Positions 36,487-45,890 of a DNA stretch of 62,821 bases are shown one piece after another (within the stretch, counting starts at the first letter, position 1; every line of letters starts with the position of its first letter). The notes under the pieces are model-generated. The model made no database searches and was not told the DNA's origin. It saw only the letters and a program-made list of their open reading frames with translations. The stretch is taken from positions 1 to 62,821 of the forward strand of contig JAAETH010000798.1 of the NCBI GenBank assembly GCA_024228575.1, in the 5' to 3' direction. The position numbers were made by a program, and so were the translations under genes. Origin of the DNA: Actinomycetes bacterium (lineage in GTDB: Bacteria; Actinomycetota; Acidimicrobiia; Acidimicrobiales; Poriferisodalaceae).

Positions 36487-37610
36487 GCCCGGCGCCGCTC
36501 GAGCGTTCGCAGATCGACGGGTTCCTCGTGTCGTCGGCCCAAAGGCACAACACGCGGACAGCCCGACGCCAAGCCGTTGCCCTGACAATCCCTGCCGGGA
36601 TCGTCCTCATCTGGGCGACGGCAACAACGCTTACCGGCTCGTGGCCGGTGGTTGCCGACGGCTTGACAGCGGCAATCACCATGGTCGCCGGATCGCTCGT
36701 AGCAGGAAGCACTCCACAGGGAGGGGGTGCCGTCGCTTTTCCGGTTCTCACGAAGGGTCTCGACGTCAGCGTGGCCGATGCCCGCACATTCTCGCTGTGT
36801 ATCCAGGCGGTCGGTATGGGTAGCGCCACCCTGACGATGGTTGCACTTCGCCGCCGCATCGAATGGCGGGCTCTGACCAGGGTCATCCCCGCTTCGATGG
36901 TCGGGTTTGCCACCGGACTCACCCTCGAGGCCCTCTCACCTCTGAGCGATGCTTGGGTGAAGGTCGGGTTCACCGGGTTGGTTGCGTTCATGGCCATGGG
37001 CATGGTCGTGGGCCGGCGGCTTCCGGTGCGAGAGTCCTACATCTCGGCCGGCCTCGGCCCAATCCCCCTGGTCGCCATCGGATACATCGGAGGTGTTGCG
37101 GCCGCTCTCGTGGGTAGCGGCACCGACGTGGTCCTGTACCTGGGAATGGTCGTAGCGGCAGGACTGTCACCGAGGATTGGTGTGGCTACGTCGGTAGCGG
37201 CGATGGCCGCGCTCTCGACCGTTGGCCTGCTCACGCTGGGCCTGGTCGGCGGTTCACTGTTCGACACGTCAACACCTTCATCGGTCGGAACGATGTGGCT
37301 GGCGGCCGTTCCCGTCGTCGCCATCGGAGCACCTGTCGGTGCGTGGATCGCTCACCGCATCGCGGAGTCGACACTGATCTGCATCATCGCCGCCATGGCG
37401 GCGGTCGAGGCGATCTCGACGTTCGTCTTGGTGGAACAGTTGAGAACCAATTCGCTCCTGCTGATAGCTGCGGCTGTGGCAGCCATGGCGATCATCATCG
37501 TGGGACCAAGCGCCTCGCGATCCGCCCGCAGACGTTTGCGATGTCGCTCAGCGGGCTTGGATCGTGCCCTCACGAGGGGCGAACTGACACTTCACGGGTT
37601 GACGTCGTGA
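36483..37610 (+). CDS. TSUP (TauE/SafE-like) membrane permease
   Basis: The 375-residue product has about ten membrane helices with the duplicated TSUP pattern: a first half rich in GSLVAGSTPQGGGAVAFPVL and a second with GGVAAALVGSGTDVVLYL. TSUP proteins export sulfite, sulfoacetate or related anions, or import sulfur compounds. A cytoplasmic N-terminal extension of about 30 residues (SSAQRHNTRTARRQ) contains Ser/Thr and Arg and is a possible kinase target. The GTG start overlaps the previous stop; its own stop overlaps the second kinase start. Confidence 0.82.
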   Translation: MSPAPLERSQIDGFLVSSAQRHNTRTARRQAVALTIPAGIVLIWATATTLTGSWPVVADGLTAAITMVAGSLVAGSTPQGGGAVAFPVLTKGLDVSVADARTFSLCIQAVGMGSATLTMVALRRRIEWRALTRVIPASMVGFATGLTLEALSPLSDAWVKVGFTGLVAFMAMGMVVGRRLPVRESYISAGLGPIPLVAIGYIGGVAAALVGSGTDVVLYLGMVVAAGLSPRIGVATSVAAMAALSTVGLLTLGLVGGSLFDTSTPSSVGTMWLAAVPVVAIGAPVGAWIAHRIAESTLICIIAAMAAVEAISTFVLVEQLRTNSLLLIAAAVAAMAIIIVGPSASRSARRRLRCRSAGLDRALTRGELTLHGLTS

Positions 37611-38386
37611 GCAGCCCATCGCGACGGCGCCAGTGGAGAATCGGCCGCGATCTGGGTCCTGCCAACCACGGCAGGTTCTGTGAGGCGATCAGCCGAACGG
37701 GAACCGTCGCCGTGGCGAAGATGGCGGATGCCTCCGGAGAGGCTGCCCACTCACGCATCACCAACGAAATCGAAGTTGTTGCATCGTTGAACGAACGAGG
37801 ATTGCTCGATGTCATCGGTGTGGGTGAACATCGGGCCGCCCTGTTCTACGTGACACCCATGATGACGAGCACACCTCCCCACGCTGATCGCGACGAGATT
37901 GCGCGCTCGGTTCTGCACCATGTCGGAGCGACCCTGATGGCCCTGCACGACATGGACGTCGCTCACCGTGACGTCAGGCCGCACAACATCGTCTGGCAAA
38001 GCGACATGCCTCGTCTCGTCGACTATGGACTCACGCAGATGCTCGGACCGGACAGTCGGACGTCGGGCGTCGGCCCGCTGGGATCCGTCGCCTTCATGGC
38101 GCCCGAGCTCTTGACCGGGATGCCGTCGGACCACCGCGTCGACATCTGGGCTCTAGGGGCCACGCTCCACGTCATCGCTACCGGACGTGGCATCTACCCG
38201 GGGATGTCGGACGACGACGTGACCTCTGCAATTGCCACGCTGGCCACCTCCCAGCCCGAAATCGCAGACGGCCTGGCTCCCGATCTGGGAACCGCGATCC
38301 GTTGGTGCCTCGACGAGCCGGGCCGACGGTGTCGCGACATCGCGAACCTTCTCCAAGCAACAGCCAAAACAGGAGCAATCAGATGA
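37607..38386 (+). CDS. Second protein kinase-like protein, soluble, with altered motifs
   Basis: This 259-residue protein keeps Lys38 (VAVAKM), a likely alpha-C Glu55, HRDVRPHN with Asp122 and Asn127, and an APE-like APELLTG. The glycine loop is degenerate (GRDLGPANHGRF) and the metal-binding DFG reads DYG (139-141). It may be a weak kinase or a pseudokinase scaffold. No membrane helix is present, unlike the first kinase of the operon. It overlaps its neighbours on both sides (GTGA and ATGA). Confidence 0.85.
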   Translation: MSSPSRRRQWRIGRDLGPANHGRFCEAISRTGTVAVAKMADASGEAAHSRITNEIEVVASLNERGLLDVIGVGEHRAALFYVTPMMTSTPPHADRDEIARSVLHHVGATLMALHDMDVAHRDVRPHNIVWQSDMPRLVDYGLTQMLGPDSRTSGVGPLGSVAFMAPELLTGMPSDHRVDIWALGATLHVIATGRGIYPGMSDDDVTSAIATLATSQPEIADGLAPDLGTAIRWCLDEPGRRCRDIANLLQATAKTGAIR

Positions 38387-38823
38387 GCCAGCGCGTGCGT
38401 GGCATCGCCTCGCCCTCACAATATGTGAACCACCCCAAGGCGACGTTCTGTCGCTCATCTGGGGTACGTCTCGGGGCGAGCAGGACGCGTCACCTGGCCG
38501 AGACAACGAGACCCCCGGTGATGGTGCTGGTGTTCGAAGACGGCTCCAGCACAGCGATCCGAGACCTCACGACGATCGGTACAGCGAGTGACAACCACCT
38601 ACAGGTCGGGACGGCCGACGGAAGTGTTTCTCGACGCCATCTCGAGATCAGGGTCGAGGGGTGGTCGGTGCTGATATGTGATCTGGGATCCACCAACGGA
38701 ACCTGGCGGTGTCACAGTTCGAAGGTGTGGGAACGGATGTCCCCGAATCGAAACGTGCCTCTCGAACCGGGCGATCGAGTCGCGTTCGGAGACCGTTGGC
38801 TGACGGTCCACCCGTTGTGGTGA
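38383..38823 (+). CDS. FHA-domain protein ending the kinase operon
   Basis: This 146-residue protein has a C-terminal FHA domain (about 50-146) with the phosphothreonine-binding landmarks SVSRRHLEI and DLGSTNGTW. The N-terminal 45 residues are basic and unstructured, with several Thr residues that could be autophosphorylation targets. A strong AGGAG lies 9 bases before its ATG, in addition to the overlap with the kinase-like gene, so it may be made in excess. It is the obvious phospho-Thr reader for the two kinases. Confidence 0.88.
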   Translation: MSQRVRGIASPSQYVNHPKATFCRSSGVRLGASRTRHLAETTRPPVMVLVFEDGSSTAIRDLTTIGTASDNHLQVGTADGSVSRRHLEIRVEGWSVLICDLGSTNGTWRCHSSKVWERMSPNRNVPLEPGDRVAFGDRWLTVHPLW

Positions 38824-38855
38824 GCCCGCTCTCGAAGCGGCCGACAATCGCCGGG

Positions 38856-39539
38856 TCAGCGGCTACTCGCGTCTTCGACAGCCGCGTCCATCAGTGCCTG
38901 CAAGGTCTGTTGTAGTTCGGCGGTGAATGTGCGGAGCTGTTCTCGTTTCACGCGTCCACCGTCTGGGTTCGAGGGAGGTGCCATCGGTTCGCCAACAACG
39001 ATGGTCACAACCGAACGACGGGGCCTCTTCGCCCCGGGCGGCATCGCCGCCTCGGTGCCCGACAAGCCGATCGGAACCACGGTGGCGCCCGTCCTTGCAG
39101 CCAGGTAGGCGGTGCCGTCCTTGAGCTCGGCGATCGCGGGCCCGCTCTGGCGGGTGCCCTCGGGAAACACGAGAACTCGCTCGCCGTCATCGAGGAGCTT
39201 CTCAGCGGTCCTCATCGCTTCGCGGTCCGCCGCGCCGCGAGTGATGGGAAACGAACCCAGCGCCGTGATGATCCAACCGAGAACCGGGTTGCCGAACAGC
39301 GACTCCTTCGCAAGCGACCGCGGACGCCAGTTCGGAATCGCTCCGAGCAGGGGCGCATCGAGGTTCGAACGGTGGGTGGGAGCCACAATCATCGGGGTTG
39401 ATCCGTCGAGATGTTCTCGCCCGACGATCTTCACACTGAAGAACGGGAAGAGGGCCGACCTGATCGATACCCGGATGAACAGATAGAACCACCAACCAAA
39501 CGTTCCCGTAGCCGAAACAATCCCTCGAATTCGCTGCAC
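38856..39539 (-). CDS. plsC: 1-acyl-sn-glycerol-3-phosphate acyltransferase-like (PlsC family)
   Basis: The 227-residue product has the PlsC motifs: HRSNLD with His56 and Asp61 (H-x4-D), then KESLFGNP, RGAADREA and FPEGTR. It would transfer an acyl chain to lysophosphatidic acid at the inner membrane; other acyl acceptors are possible. The GTG at 39539 is chosen because AAGGAG lies 7 bases upstream; a longer reading frame would overlap the divergent helicase gene. The intergenic gap is only 55 bases. Confidence 0.88.
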   Translation of the reverse strand: MQRIRGIVSATGTFGWWFYLFIRVSIRSALFPFFSVKIVGREHLDGSTPMIVAPTHRSNLDAPLLGAIPNWRPRSLAKESLFGNPVLGWIITALGSFPITRGAADREAMRTAEKLLDDGERVLVFPEGTRQSGPAIAELKDGTAYLAARTGATVVPIGLSGTEAAMPPGAKRPRRSVVTIVVGEPMAPPSNPDGGRVKREQLRTFTAELQQTLQALMDAAVEDASSR

Positions 39540-39594
39540 TCCGGGCTCCTTGCTGGCTTGGCTGTCCCGACCCCTCGGTAGCCTCGCACACGAT

Positions 39595-42375
39595 ATGGCA
39601 AGCATCCACTGTGGCAACTGTGGCGGTATCCATCCCTCGGTCACCGAGGTCCGGAACTGTCACTCCAACCCAACCGAGCACGCGCTCGCGCGCGACGACG
39701 GCTTTCCCGAAGAGCTGCCGGGTCATCTCGAGACCGAACCCGTCCAGGTCGAAGTTGGTCCGACGAACTGGGCCGATGCGGCCCCGGCCACTCGCGGTCC
39801 CGACCGACTGGGCCGAAGTGTTGTGGTCAATCCGGGCGCACCGGCACCCGACGGGTGGCAAGGGTGCCCCAGAATCGAGGTCGACTGCTCCGATCCAGAT
39901 CCCGATGTCCTCGCACAACTGCACGAAGCCTGGCTGAGCCGCTCCAGCGTCGTGGTCGAGGTACGGGGCGACATCCCGACGCCAGAACAAGGCCCCTCGC
40001 GACCGATCTGGTCGATCCCGGTTGGTCTCGACCTTCGCGCCGAACGCCTGGCGTTTCTCCTGACCGCCAACGCCGTCGACGGGCGCGACAAGAACCCCCG
40101 ATGGCATCCCATCTCTCTGGCACTGTCGCTGGGGGCCTCACTCGACGACCGCGCCGACGTCGTGCTCCCCGACGGCTCCACGGCCTGGATCGACGGAGGC
40201 CCACCCGACCTTGACCGGATCGACGATGTTGCGATCATCCCCACCACACATCTCGAACATGGCTCACTCACCCCACATCACATCGGCGAGTCGGACGCCG
40301 ATCTCGCCCCGGATCAGATGGAAGCGGTGTCCCATGTCGGAGGTGCGGCTCGTATCGTCGCTCCCGCCGGATCGGGCAAGACGAGGGTTCTCACCGAGCG
40401 GGCCAGGCACCTGCTCAAGGACCGCGGTGTCCCCGCCCGCTCTCTCATCCTCGTGGCATTCAACAAGCGGGCTCAGCTCGAGATGAAGGAACGCACGACC
40501 GATCTCCCCGATCTCAAGGTCAGCACCCTCAACGCTCTCGGCTTGGCCATCCTGCGCGGAACCGGGCCCTTCGCTCGACCGTCGAACGCAATGCGGTCCG
40601 AGGTCATCGACGAACGAACGGTCCGGCGAATCCTCGACGACCTGCTCGAGCTGAGAAGGCGCGCAAATGCCGACCCTCTCGCGGTCTGGATAGAAGCGCT
40701 GACGGCGGTCCGTCTCGGACTGCGCGACCCCGTCGAGGTCGAGCGCACGTTCGGAGGCGACGTCGACGGGTTGCCCGCTCTCGTCGAGCGCTATCGAGAC
40801 ACGCTCCGAGCACACGGTTTGGTCGACTTCGACGAGCAGATCATCGGAGCGATCGAGGCTCTCCTGGTAGACCCCCACGCCAGATCGATCGCCCAGAAGG
40901 CATGCCGCATCATGCTCGTCGACGAGTTCCAGGACCTCACGCCCGCCCACATGCTGCTGATCAGGCTGCTGGCGGGGCCCGCTTCGAACGTGTTCGGCGT
41001 CGGCGATGACGACCAGACGATCTATGGATTCACCGGAGCTACACCCGACTGGCTCATCGGCTACGACCGCTGGTTCCCGGGTGCCACCACCCACCATCTC
41101 GAGGTCAACTACCGGTGCCCGGTCGGAGTCGTCGAAGCCGCCGCGAACCTTCTGACGCACAATGGCTCGCGGGTCGACAAGAACATCCGCGCCGCGCCGG
41201 AACGCAAACCCGATCCTGCCGATCTGTCGGTGAACATCACCGACGAACCCGTGCGCTGCACGGCCGAGCTGGTCACGGCCCTCTGTGGCGACAAACCCAA
41301 AGAGGTGATGGTCCTCACGCGGGTCAACGCTTCCCTCGCGCCGGTACAAATCGCGTTGAGGGCTGCGGGGACACCGGTCGTGAAGGCCGTCGACACCCGC
41401 TTCCTCGAGCGCACCGGGGTGAAGGCAGCGCTCGCGTGGCTGCGGCTGGCGACAGCGCGCAGACTCGATCCCAGCGACGTGGCGGTTGCCGCACGGCGTC
41501 CCAGCCGGGGATTGAGCGCGCGGGTCATCGAATGGATGGGCGAACAGAAAGGACCCCAGGATCTGCGCCGGCTCGCCGACCGGATCAGGGAACGCGATGG
41601 CGAGAAGGTGCTCGAGTTCATCGACGACCTCGAAGTACTGCGAGTAGCAGCCCAGCGAGGTGACCAGACGATCGACCTTCTTGTCCTCCTGCGCGACGAG
41701 ATTGGCCTGGCAGGGTCGCTCGACCATCTGGATGGCAGCAGGCGCAGCGTCGACCGCTCGACGCACGGCGACGATCTCGCAGCGCTGGTCGGGCTTGCGT
41801 CATTCCATCCAGATCCCGCAACCTTCGAATTCTGGCTGGCGACAGAACTGGAGGCACCGGGAGATCCCGAAGGGGTCCGGCTCTCGACCGTACACCGGGT
41901 AAAGGGGCGCGAGTGGCCCCACGTCGTCGTCACGGCGGTCGACGAAGGCCGCTTCCCTCATCGCCTCTGTTCCGATATCGAAGAGGAACGCCGGGTCTTC
42001 CATGTCGCCATCACTCGCTCGTCTCGAAGTTGCACGATCGTTGCCGACGCCACCGCACCGAGTCGCTTCCTGTCCGAGCTGGAACAGCCCGGTAGCCCTG
42101 CAATACCAGCCCGGGTCAAGGGCCCCGAAGCCACCGCCGGCACTTCTCCGGGATCCGACGACCTGCGCGACGAACTGCGGACCTGGCGCAGGACGAGGGC
42201 ATCATCGGACGGAGTGCCGGCCTTCGTCGTGTTCAACGATCGCACCCTCGACGATCTGGTCAGAATCCGGCCTACCGATGCGCGCTCGCTGAGAAGGGTG
42301 CACGGCTTCGGACCGGCAAAGGTGGCCAAGTATGGCGACGATCTGGTCTCGATCGTGGGCGCCCACCAAGCCTGA
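39595..42375 (+). CDS. uvrD2: UvrD2-like superfamily 1 DNA helicase with N-terminal Cys motif and HRDC domain
   Basis: The 926-residue product has Walker A APAGSGKTR, motif II VDEFQD, GDDDQTIYGFTGA, NYRCP, a late motif TVHRVKGREWPHVVV and motif VI VAITRS. A C-terminal HRDC domain (VVFNDRTLDDLVRIRPT, ending near residue 924) matches mycobacterial UvrD2. The first 250 residues are extra and begin with a Cys-rich motif (CGNCGG, then NCH), perhaps a zinc knuckle. It would unwind DNA in repair. The symbol is by architecture and not certain. Confidence 0.85.
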   Translation: MASIHCGNCGGIHPSVTEVRNCHSNPTEHALARDDGFPEELPGHLETEPVQVEVGPTNWADAAPATRGPDRLGRSVVVNPGAPAPDGWQGCPRIEVDCSDPDPDVLAQLHEAWLSRSSVVVEVRGDIPTPEQGPSRPIWSIPVGLDLRAERLAFLLTANAVDGRDKNPRWHPISLALSLGASLDDRADVVLPDGSTAWIDGGPPDLDRIDDVAIIPTTHLEHGSLTPHHIGESDADLAPDQMEAVSHVGGAARIVAPAGSGKTRVLTERARHLLKDRGVPARSLILVAFNKRAQLEMKERTTDLPDLKVSTLNALGLAILRGTGPFARPSNAMRSEVIDERTVRRILDDLLELRRRANADPLAVWIEALTAVRLGLRDPVEVERTFGGDVDGLPALVERYRDTLRAHGLVDFDEQIIGAIEALLVDPHARSIAQKACRIMLVDEFQDLTPAHMLLIRLLAGPASNVFGVGDDDQTIYGFTGATPDWLIGYDRWFPGATTHHLEVNYRCPVGVVEAAANLLTHNGSRVDKNIRAAPERKPDPADLSVNITDEPVRCTAELVTALCGDKPKEVMVLTRVNASLAPVQIALRAAGTPVVKAVDTRFLERTGVKAALAWLRLATARRLDPSDVAVAARRPSRGLSARVIEWMGEQKGPQDLRRLADRIRERDGEKVLEFIDDLEVLRVAAQRGDQTIDLLVLLRDEIGLAGSLDHLDGSRRSVDRSTHGDDLAALVGLASFHPDPATFEFWLATELEAPGDPEGVRLSTVHRVKGREWPHVVVTAVDEGRFPHRLCSDIEEERRVFHVAITRSSRSCTIVADATAPSRFLSELEQPGSPAIPARVKGPEATAGTSPGSDDLRDELRTWRRTRASSDGVPAFVVFNDRTLDDLVRIRPTDARSLRRVHGFGPAKVAKYGDDLVSIVGAHQA

Positions 42376-42497
42376 TCGAGACCTCAGACGACCAATCGGC
42401 GACGCAGAGTGCTGCAATCGTGACACTTCGATGTCAACTTGGCCGTCATCAACATCGATAACCCTGGTTAGGCGTTATGAATGAACAGGGAGGAAAA

Positions 42498-42674
42498 ATG
42501 CTCAGCATGGCGATAACACTGGCCTTGCTCTTCACGTTGCTGATTCTCGGCCTGACACCGGGTGCACTCTGGACACATCCCAACAGGCTGCGGGTGGCCA
42601 AGTCGCCCCCCGCCGTGAAGATCAGCGACCGGGGGACGATGGAGTTGCCCGACAGCGACTGCGCGGCAGCCTGA
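42498..42674 (+). CDS. Small single-pass membrane protein, 58 residues
   Basis: A strong GGGAGGAA lies 4 bases before the ATG at 42498. The product has a hydrophobic N-terminal helix (LSMAITLALLFTLLILGLTPG) and a short polar tail with KSPPAVK. It lies 20 bases ahead of the M15 peptidase gene on the same strand. Upstream ATG 42477 would add seven residues without a ribosome-binding site. Family not recognised. Confidence 0.55.
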   Translation: MLSMAITLALLFTLLILGLTPGALWTHPNRLRVAKSPPAVKISDRGTMELPDSDCAAA

Positions 42675-42694
42675 TCGGCAGGATCCGAGAACAA

Positions 42695-43498
42695 ATGCCA
42701 CAACGTCGCAACGTGGCGTTGGGTCTACTGGTGGTCATGGGCGTCGCAGCTGGCTGCAGCGGGCCTGAATCGACCACAACTCCTGTCGCCCAGTTCGCGG
42801 CGGAGGCAAACCCGACCTCCACGACAACAACACCAACCAAACCGGTGCCGAACACGACCATGGTCACGGTTCCCCCGACCGCCCCCACAACAACAGTCCC
42901 TCCATCAACCACAGTCCCTCCGACAACAACACAAACCCCCCGGTTCACCTCGTCGATCGACACCGTCACGGCAGCCGACCTGGGGGTTACATATCGCCAG
43001 GGCTGCCCGGTCGGTCCCGACCAACTCCGACTGGTCACGGTTGTCCACTGGACCCCCGATGGCGACCATACGACGGGATCGGTTGTTGTACACGAGATGG
43101 TCGCCGAGGACATCGCTCACGTGTTCGCAGTCCTGTTCGAGTCGAACTTTGCGATCGAGCGACTCGAGCCGATCCAGGCATTTGACGGAGACGACGACAA
43201 GTCGATGGCGGCAAACAACACTTCAGCCTTCAACTGTCGCGAGGTTGCGTGGCGCCCCGGCGTGTGGTCGCTGCACGCCTATGGCAGAGCGATCGACATC
43301 AACCCTCTGGTCAACCCGTATGTGTCGACGAAACGATTGTTACCTCCCGAAGGGGCAGAGTTCGCCGACCGAAGTCTCGAAACGCCGGGCATGATCCGGG
43401 ACGACGACGCCGTCGTAACTGCTTTCACCGAAATCGGATGGACCTGGGGCGGTCACTGGTCCTCCGCCAAGGACTACCAGCACTTCGACCTCCGGTGA
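42695..43498 (+). CDS. Secreted M15-family D-Ala-D-Ala carboxypeptidase-like lipoprotein
   Basis: The 267-residue product has a lipoprotein signal ending in VAAGC, a Thr/Pro linker (about 30-85) and a C-terminal M15 peptidase domain. Zinc ligands and catalytic residues are visible in HAYGRAIDINPL (His and Asp six residues later) and YQHFDL near the end, with WGGHW before it. It should trim cell-wall peptides outside the membrane. Confidence 0.87.
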   Translation: MPQRRNVALGLLVVMGVAAGCSGPESTTTPVAQFAAEANPTSTTTTPTKPVPNTTMVTVPPTAPTTTVPPSTTVPPTTTQTPRFTSSIDTVTAADLGVTYRQGCPVGPDQLRLVTVVHWTPDGDHTTGSVVVHEMVAEDIAHVFAVLFESNFAIERLEPIQAFDGDDDKSMAANNTSAFNCREVAWRPGVWSLHAYGRAIDINPLVNPYVSTKRLLPPEGAEFADRSLETPGMIRDDDAVVTAFTEIGWTWGGHWSSAKDYQHFDLR

Positions 43499-43526
43499 AC
43501 AATCCGGGTTCGTGCACCTGCGACGG

Positions 43527-44318
43527 CTAGCCGTCGTTCTCGAAAATATTGCTCAGGCCACCGATGACCGAACCGCTGTCGTCTGAGCGGAGCCCGACCT
43601 GGTTGGCGAGGATTCGATCGGCGAGCCGGCTGAACGGCAGGCTCTGAAGCCAGACCCGCCCGTGTCCGCTCAAGGTTGCGAGGAATAGGCCTTCGCCGCC
43701 GAACACCATCGACTTGAGGTTGCCGGCTCGTTCGATCGAGTACTCGACGGTGGGGTCGAAGGCGACGATACAGCCGGTGTCGACCCGAAGAGTTCCGCCC
43801 TGCAACATCTTGCCGGTAACGGTGCCACCGGCGTGAAGAAACACGTTCCCATCACCTTCGAGCTTCTGCAAGATGAATCCCTCGCCGCCGAACAGGCCGG
43901 TGCCGAGCTTCTTCTGGAAGGCGATGTCGATCTTGGTGCCCATGGCTGCGCAGAGGAATGCTTCCTTCTGGGCGATGATGGTTCCACCGGCCTGAGACAA
44001 GTCGATCGGGACGATCTTGCCCGGATACGGTGCCGCAAATGCGGCCTTGGCCTTGCCGTCGGATGCCGTGTTGGTGAAGTGGGTGATGAAGATCGACTCG
44101 CCGGTGATCGCCCGCTTGCCCGCCGATTTCAGCTTGCCCCACATGCCCTGATCCGGCTCGGCACCATCGCCCATCTTGGTCTCGAAGCTGATGCCATCCT
44201 CGATGTACATCATCGTGCCCGCCTCACCGATAACGGTCTCGCCCGGATCGAGTTCGACCTCGACGAACTGGAGATCGTCACCGGTGATCGTGTAGTCGAT
44301 CTCGTGGCTGCGCTGCAT
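43527..44318 (-). CDS. AIM24 family protein (TIGR00266-like)
   Basis: The 263-residue beta-rich protein has [20 protein letters not shown] at the start, [21 protein letters not shown] and [11 protein letters not shown], matching the AIM24/TIGR00266 family. Members are of uncertain function and are often near membrane proteins or tellurite-type operons. GAGGAG precedes the ATG at 44318 by 6 bases; the longer reading frame is not used. No signal peptide. Confidence 0.9.
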   Translation of the reverse strand: MQRSHEIDYTITGDDLQFVEVELDPGETVIGEAGTMMYIEDGISFETKMGDGAEPDQGMWGKLKSAGKRAITGESIFITHFTNTASDGKAKAAFAAPYPGKIVPIDLSQAGGTIIAQKEAFLCAAMGTKIDIAFQKKLGTGLFGGEGFILQKLEGDGNVFLHAGGTVTGKMLQGGTLRVDTGCIVAFDPTVEYSIERAGNLKSMVFGGEGLFLATLSGHGRVWLQSLPFSRLADRILANQVGLRSDDSGSVIGGLSNIFENDG

Positions 44319-44498
44319 TGTCGGCTCCTCGGACGTTCCGATGCGTCTACCCACAGTACAGCTTCGATGTTGACCAATTCCCGCTTCATCCTCGGATGTG
44401 TCGTGCTCGATGTGCTGGAACGGGGAAGCTGGTCGACGGGAGGGCACACAACAGCTCAGGGCACCACCGGAACCCGAGAATTCGAACGGCTCCGTCGG

Positions 44499-45890
44499 CT
44501 ACAGAGTCTCGAAATACCGGTCGAGTTCCCATGGAGTCGGGCCTACGCTCGTGATGTCGCCTCCAGATGTATGGAAGGTGATCCACTCGAAACGCCTGAG
44601 GCCGATCCAGTAGTCGACCAGTTCGTCACCCAGAACCGCACGCAGTCGCAAGTCCGAGTCGAGGGCTTCACATGCCGCTATGACCGATGTCGGGAGACGG
44701 TGTGGCTGATCGTCACCATCTGGAAGTCCCCACGCCATCTTGGTGAACTTGGACGGAACGACGAGCCGCTCGTCGAGTCCGGCGACCCCGCCGGCGAGGA
44801 TTGCAGCCACCACCATGTATGGATGCAGGTCGCCTGCACCCATACGATGCTCGATCCGAGCCGAGTCGGGTGAGGCCGACAGGACCCGGAGGGCCGCCGA
44901 CTTGTTGTCGATGTCCCAGGTGGCATGGGTCGGGACTGCCTTGAACGGCTCGACCCTTCGGAAGCTGTTGGGGGTGGGGGCCATGAAGGAGGCAACCCCC
45001 GTGACGGTGCTCATCAGGCCGCCCAACCAGCGGTGGGCAACCGCCGACAACCGATCCTCCTCAGCAGCGTCGTACAGGACCGGTTCGCCGTTCGCGCGCA
45101 ACGAGTGGTGGACGTGCAGCCCGTTGTTGTAGTCCTCCGTGACCCTGGCCATGAAGGTCACCGACACGCCCTGCTCGTGAGCGACCTCCTTGCACACTTG
45201 ACGCACGCGCAATACGTGATCGGCCGCCTGTAGGGGGTCGCTCGGTGAGATATTCACCTCGAACTGGCCGCCGGCAGCCTCTGCGTTCCACGCCTCCCAG
45301 GGCACACCCAGGCCATCGAGTCGTCTACAGACCTCGCTCAGCAGGGGGTCGAGACGGTGAAGGTCCTGCACGAGATACGGGAGGTGCCCACCCGTGCCGA
45401 ACGGCCGGAGACCCGACCAGTTGGATGCCCTGTGTTCGCCTGGGGTTCCGTGGAAGAACTGGCCTTCCACCTCGAACGCGAACATGGCCTCGAAGCCTCG
45501 GTCGGCCAAGACCTCCACCATGCGCCGTACAGCACCGCGGCCACACATCGAGATCGCCACACCATCTGAGCCGACGGCGTCGCAGAGGCAGGTCGCTGTC
45601 CCGGCCGCGCCGGGCAACACTCTGAGCGTTGTTGTGTCGGGTATCAGATACACGTCGCCGACGACGGTCGACCTCCACGGGGCCGAGAACCCGAGAGCCG
45701 GGTTGCCCACACGGTCGGTGCCCCACGTGTAGTCGACGAACCCGACGCCCGCCTCGAGAGCGTCCAGGAACCTCGCCGGGTGAAGGATCTTGCCAATCGG
45801 CAGGCCATCGGATTGCACACCCTCGATACGAACCCTCTCGACCCGGTGTTGGTCGAGGAACTGCTCGACATCCGAACGATGCATGATCAC
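44499..45890 (-). CDS. Glutamine synthetase-family ligase (GlnA-like)
   Basis: The 463-residue product has the glutamine synthetase fold: the N-terminal beta-grasp ends near 110, and the catalytic domain carries EVEGQFF, EAAGGQFEVN, HVHHSLR, NSFRRVEPFKAVPTH and RIEHRMGAGD. It resembles gamma-glutamyl ligases such as polyamine- or ethanolamine-type enzymes more than housekeeping GlnA. The adenylylation Tyr segment NxxxxY is not evident. It overlaps the SCP2-like gene by ATGA. Confidence 0.85.
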   Translation of the reverse strand: MIMHRSDVEQFLDQHRVERVRIEGVQSDGLPIGKILHPARFLDALEAGVGFVDYTWGTDRVGNPALGFSAPWRSTVVGDVYLIPDTTTLRVLPGAAGTATCLCDAVGSDGVAISMCGRGAVRRMVEVLADRGFEAMFAFEVEGQFFHGTPGEHRASNWSGLRPFGTGGHLPYLVQDLHRLDPLLSEVCRRLDGLGVPWEAWNAEAAGGQFEVNISPSDPLQAADHVLRVRQVCKEVAHEQGVSVTFMARVTEDYNNGLHVHHSLRANGEPVLYDAAEEDRLSAVAHRWLGGLMSTVTGVASFMAPTPNSFRRVEPFKAVPTHATWDIDNKSAALRVLSASPDSARIEHRMGAGDLHPYMVVAAILAGGVAGLDERLVVPSKFTKMAWGLPDGDDQPHRLPTSVIAACEALDSDLRLRAVLGDELVDYWIGLRRFEWITFHTSGGDITSVGPTPWELDRYFETL

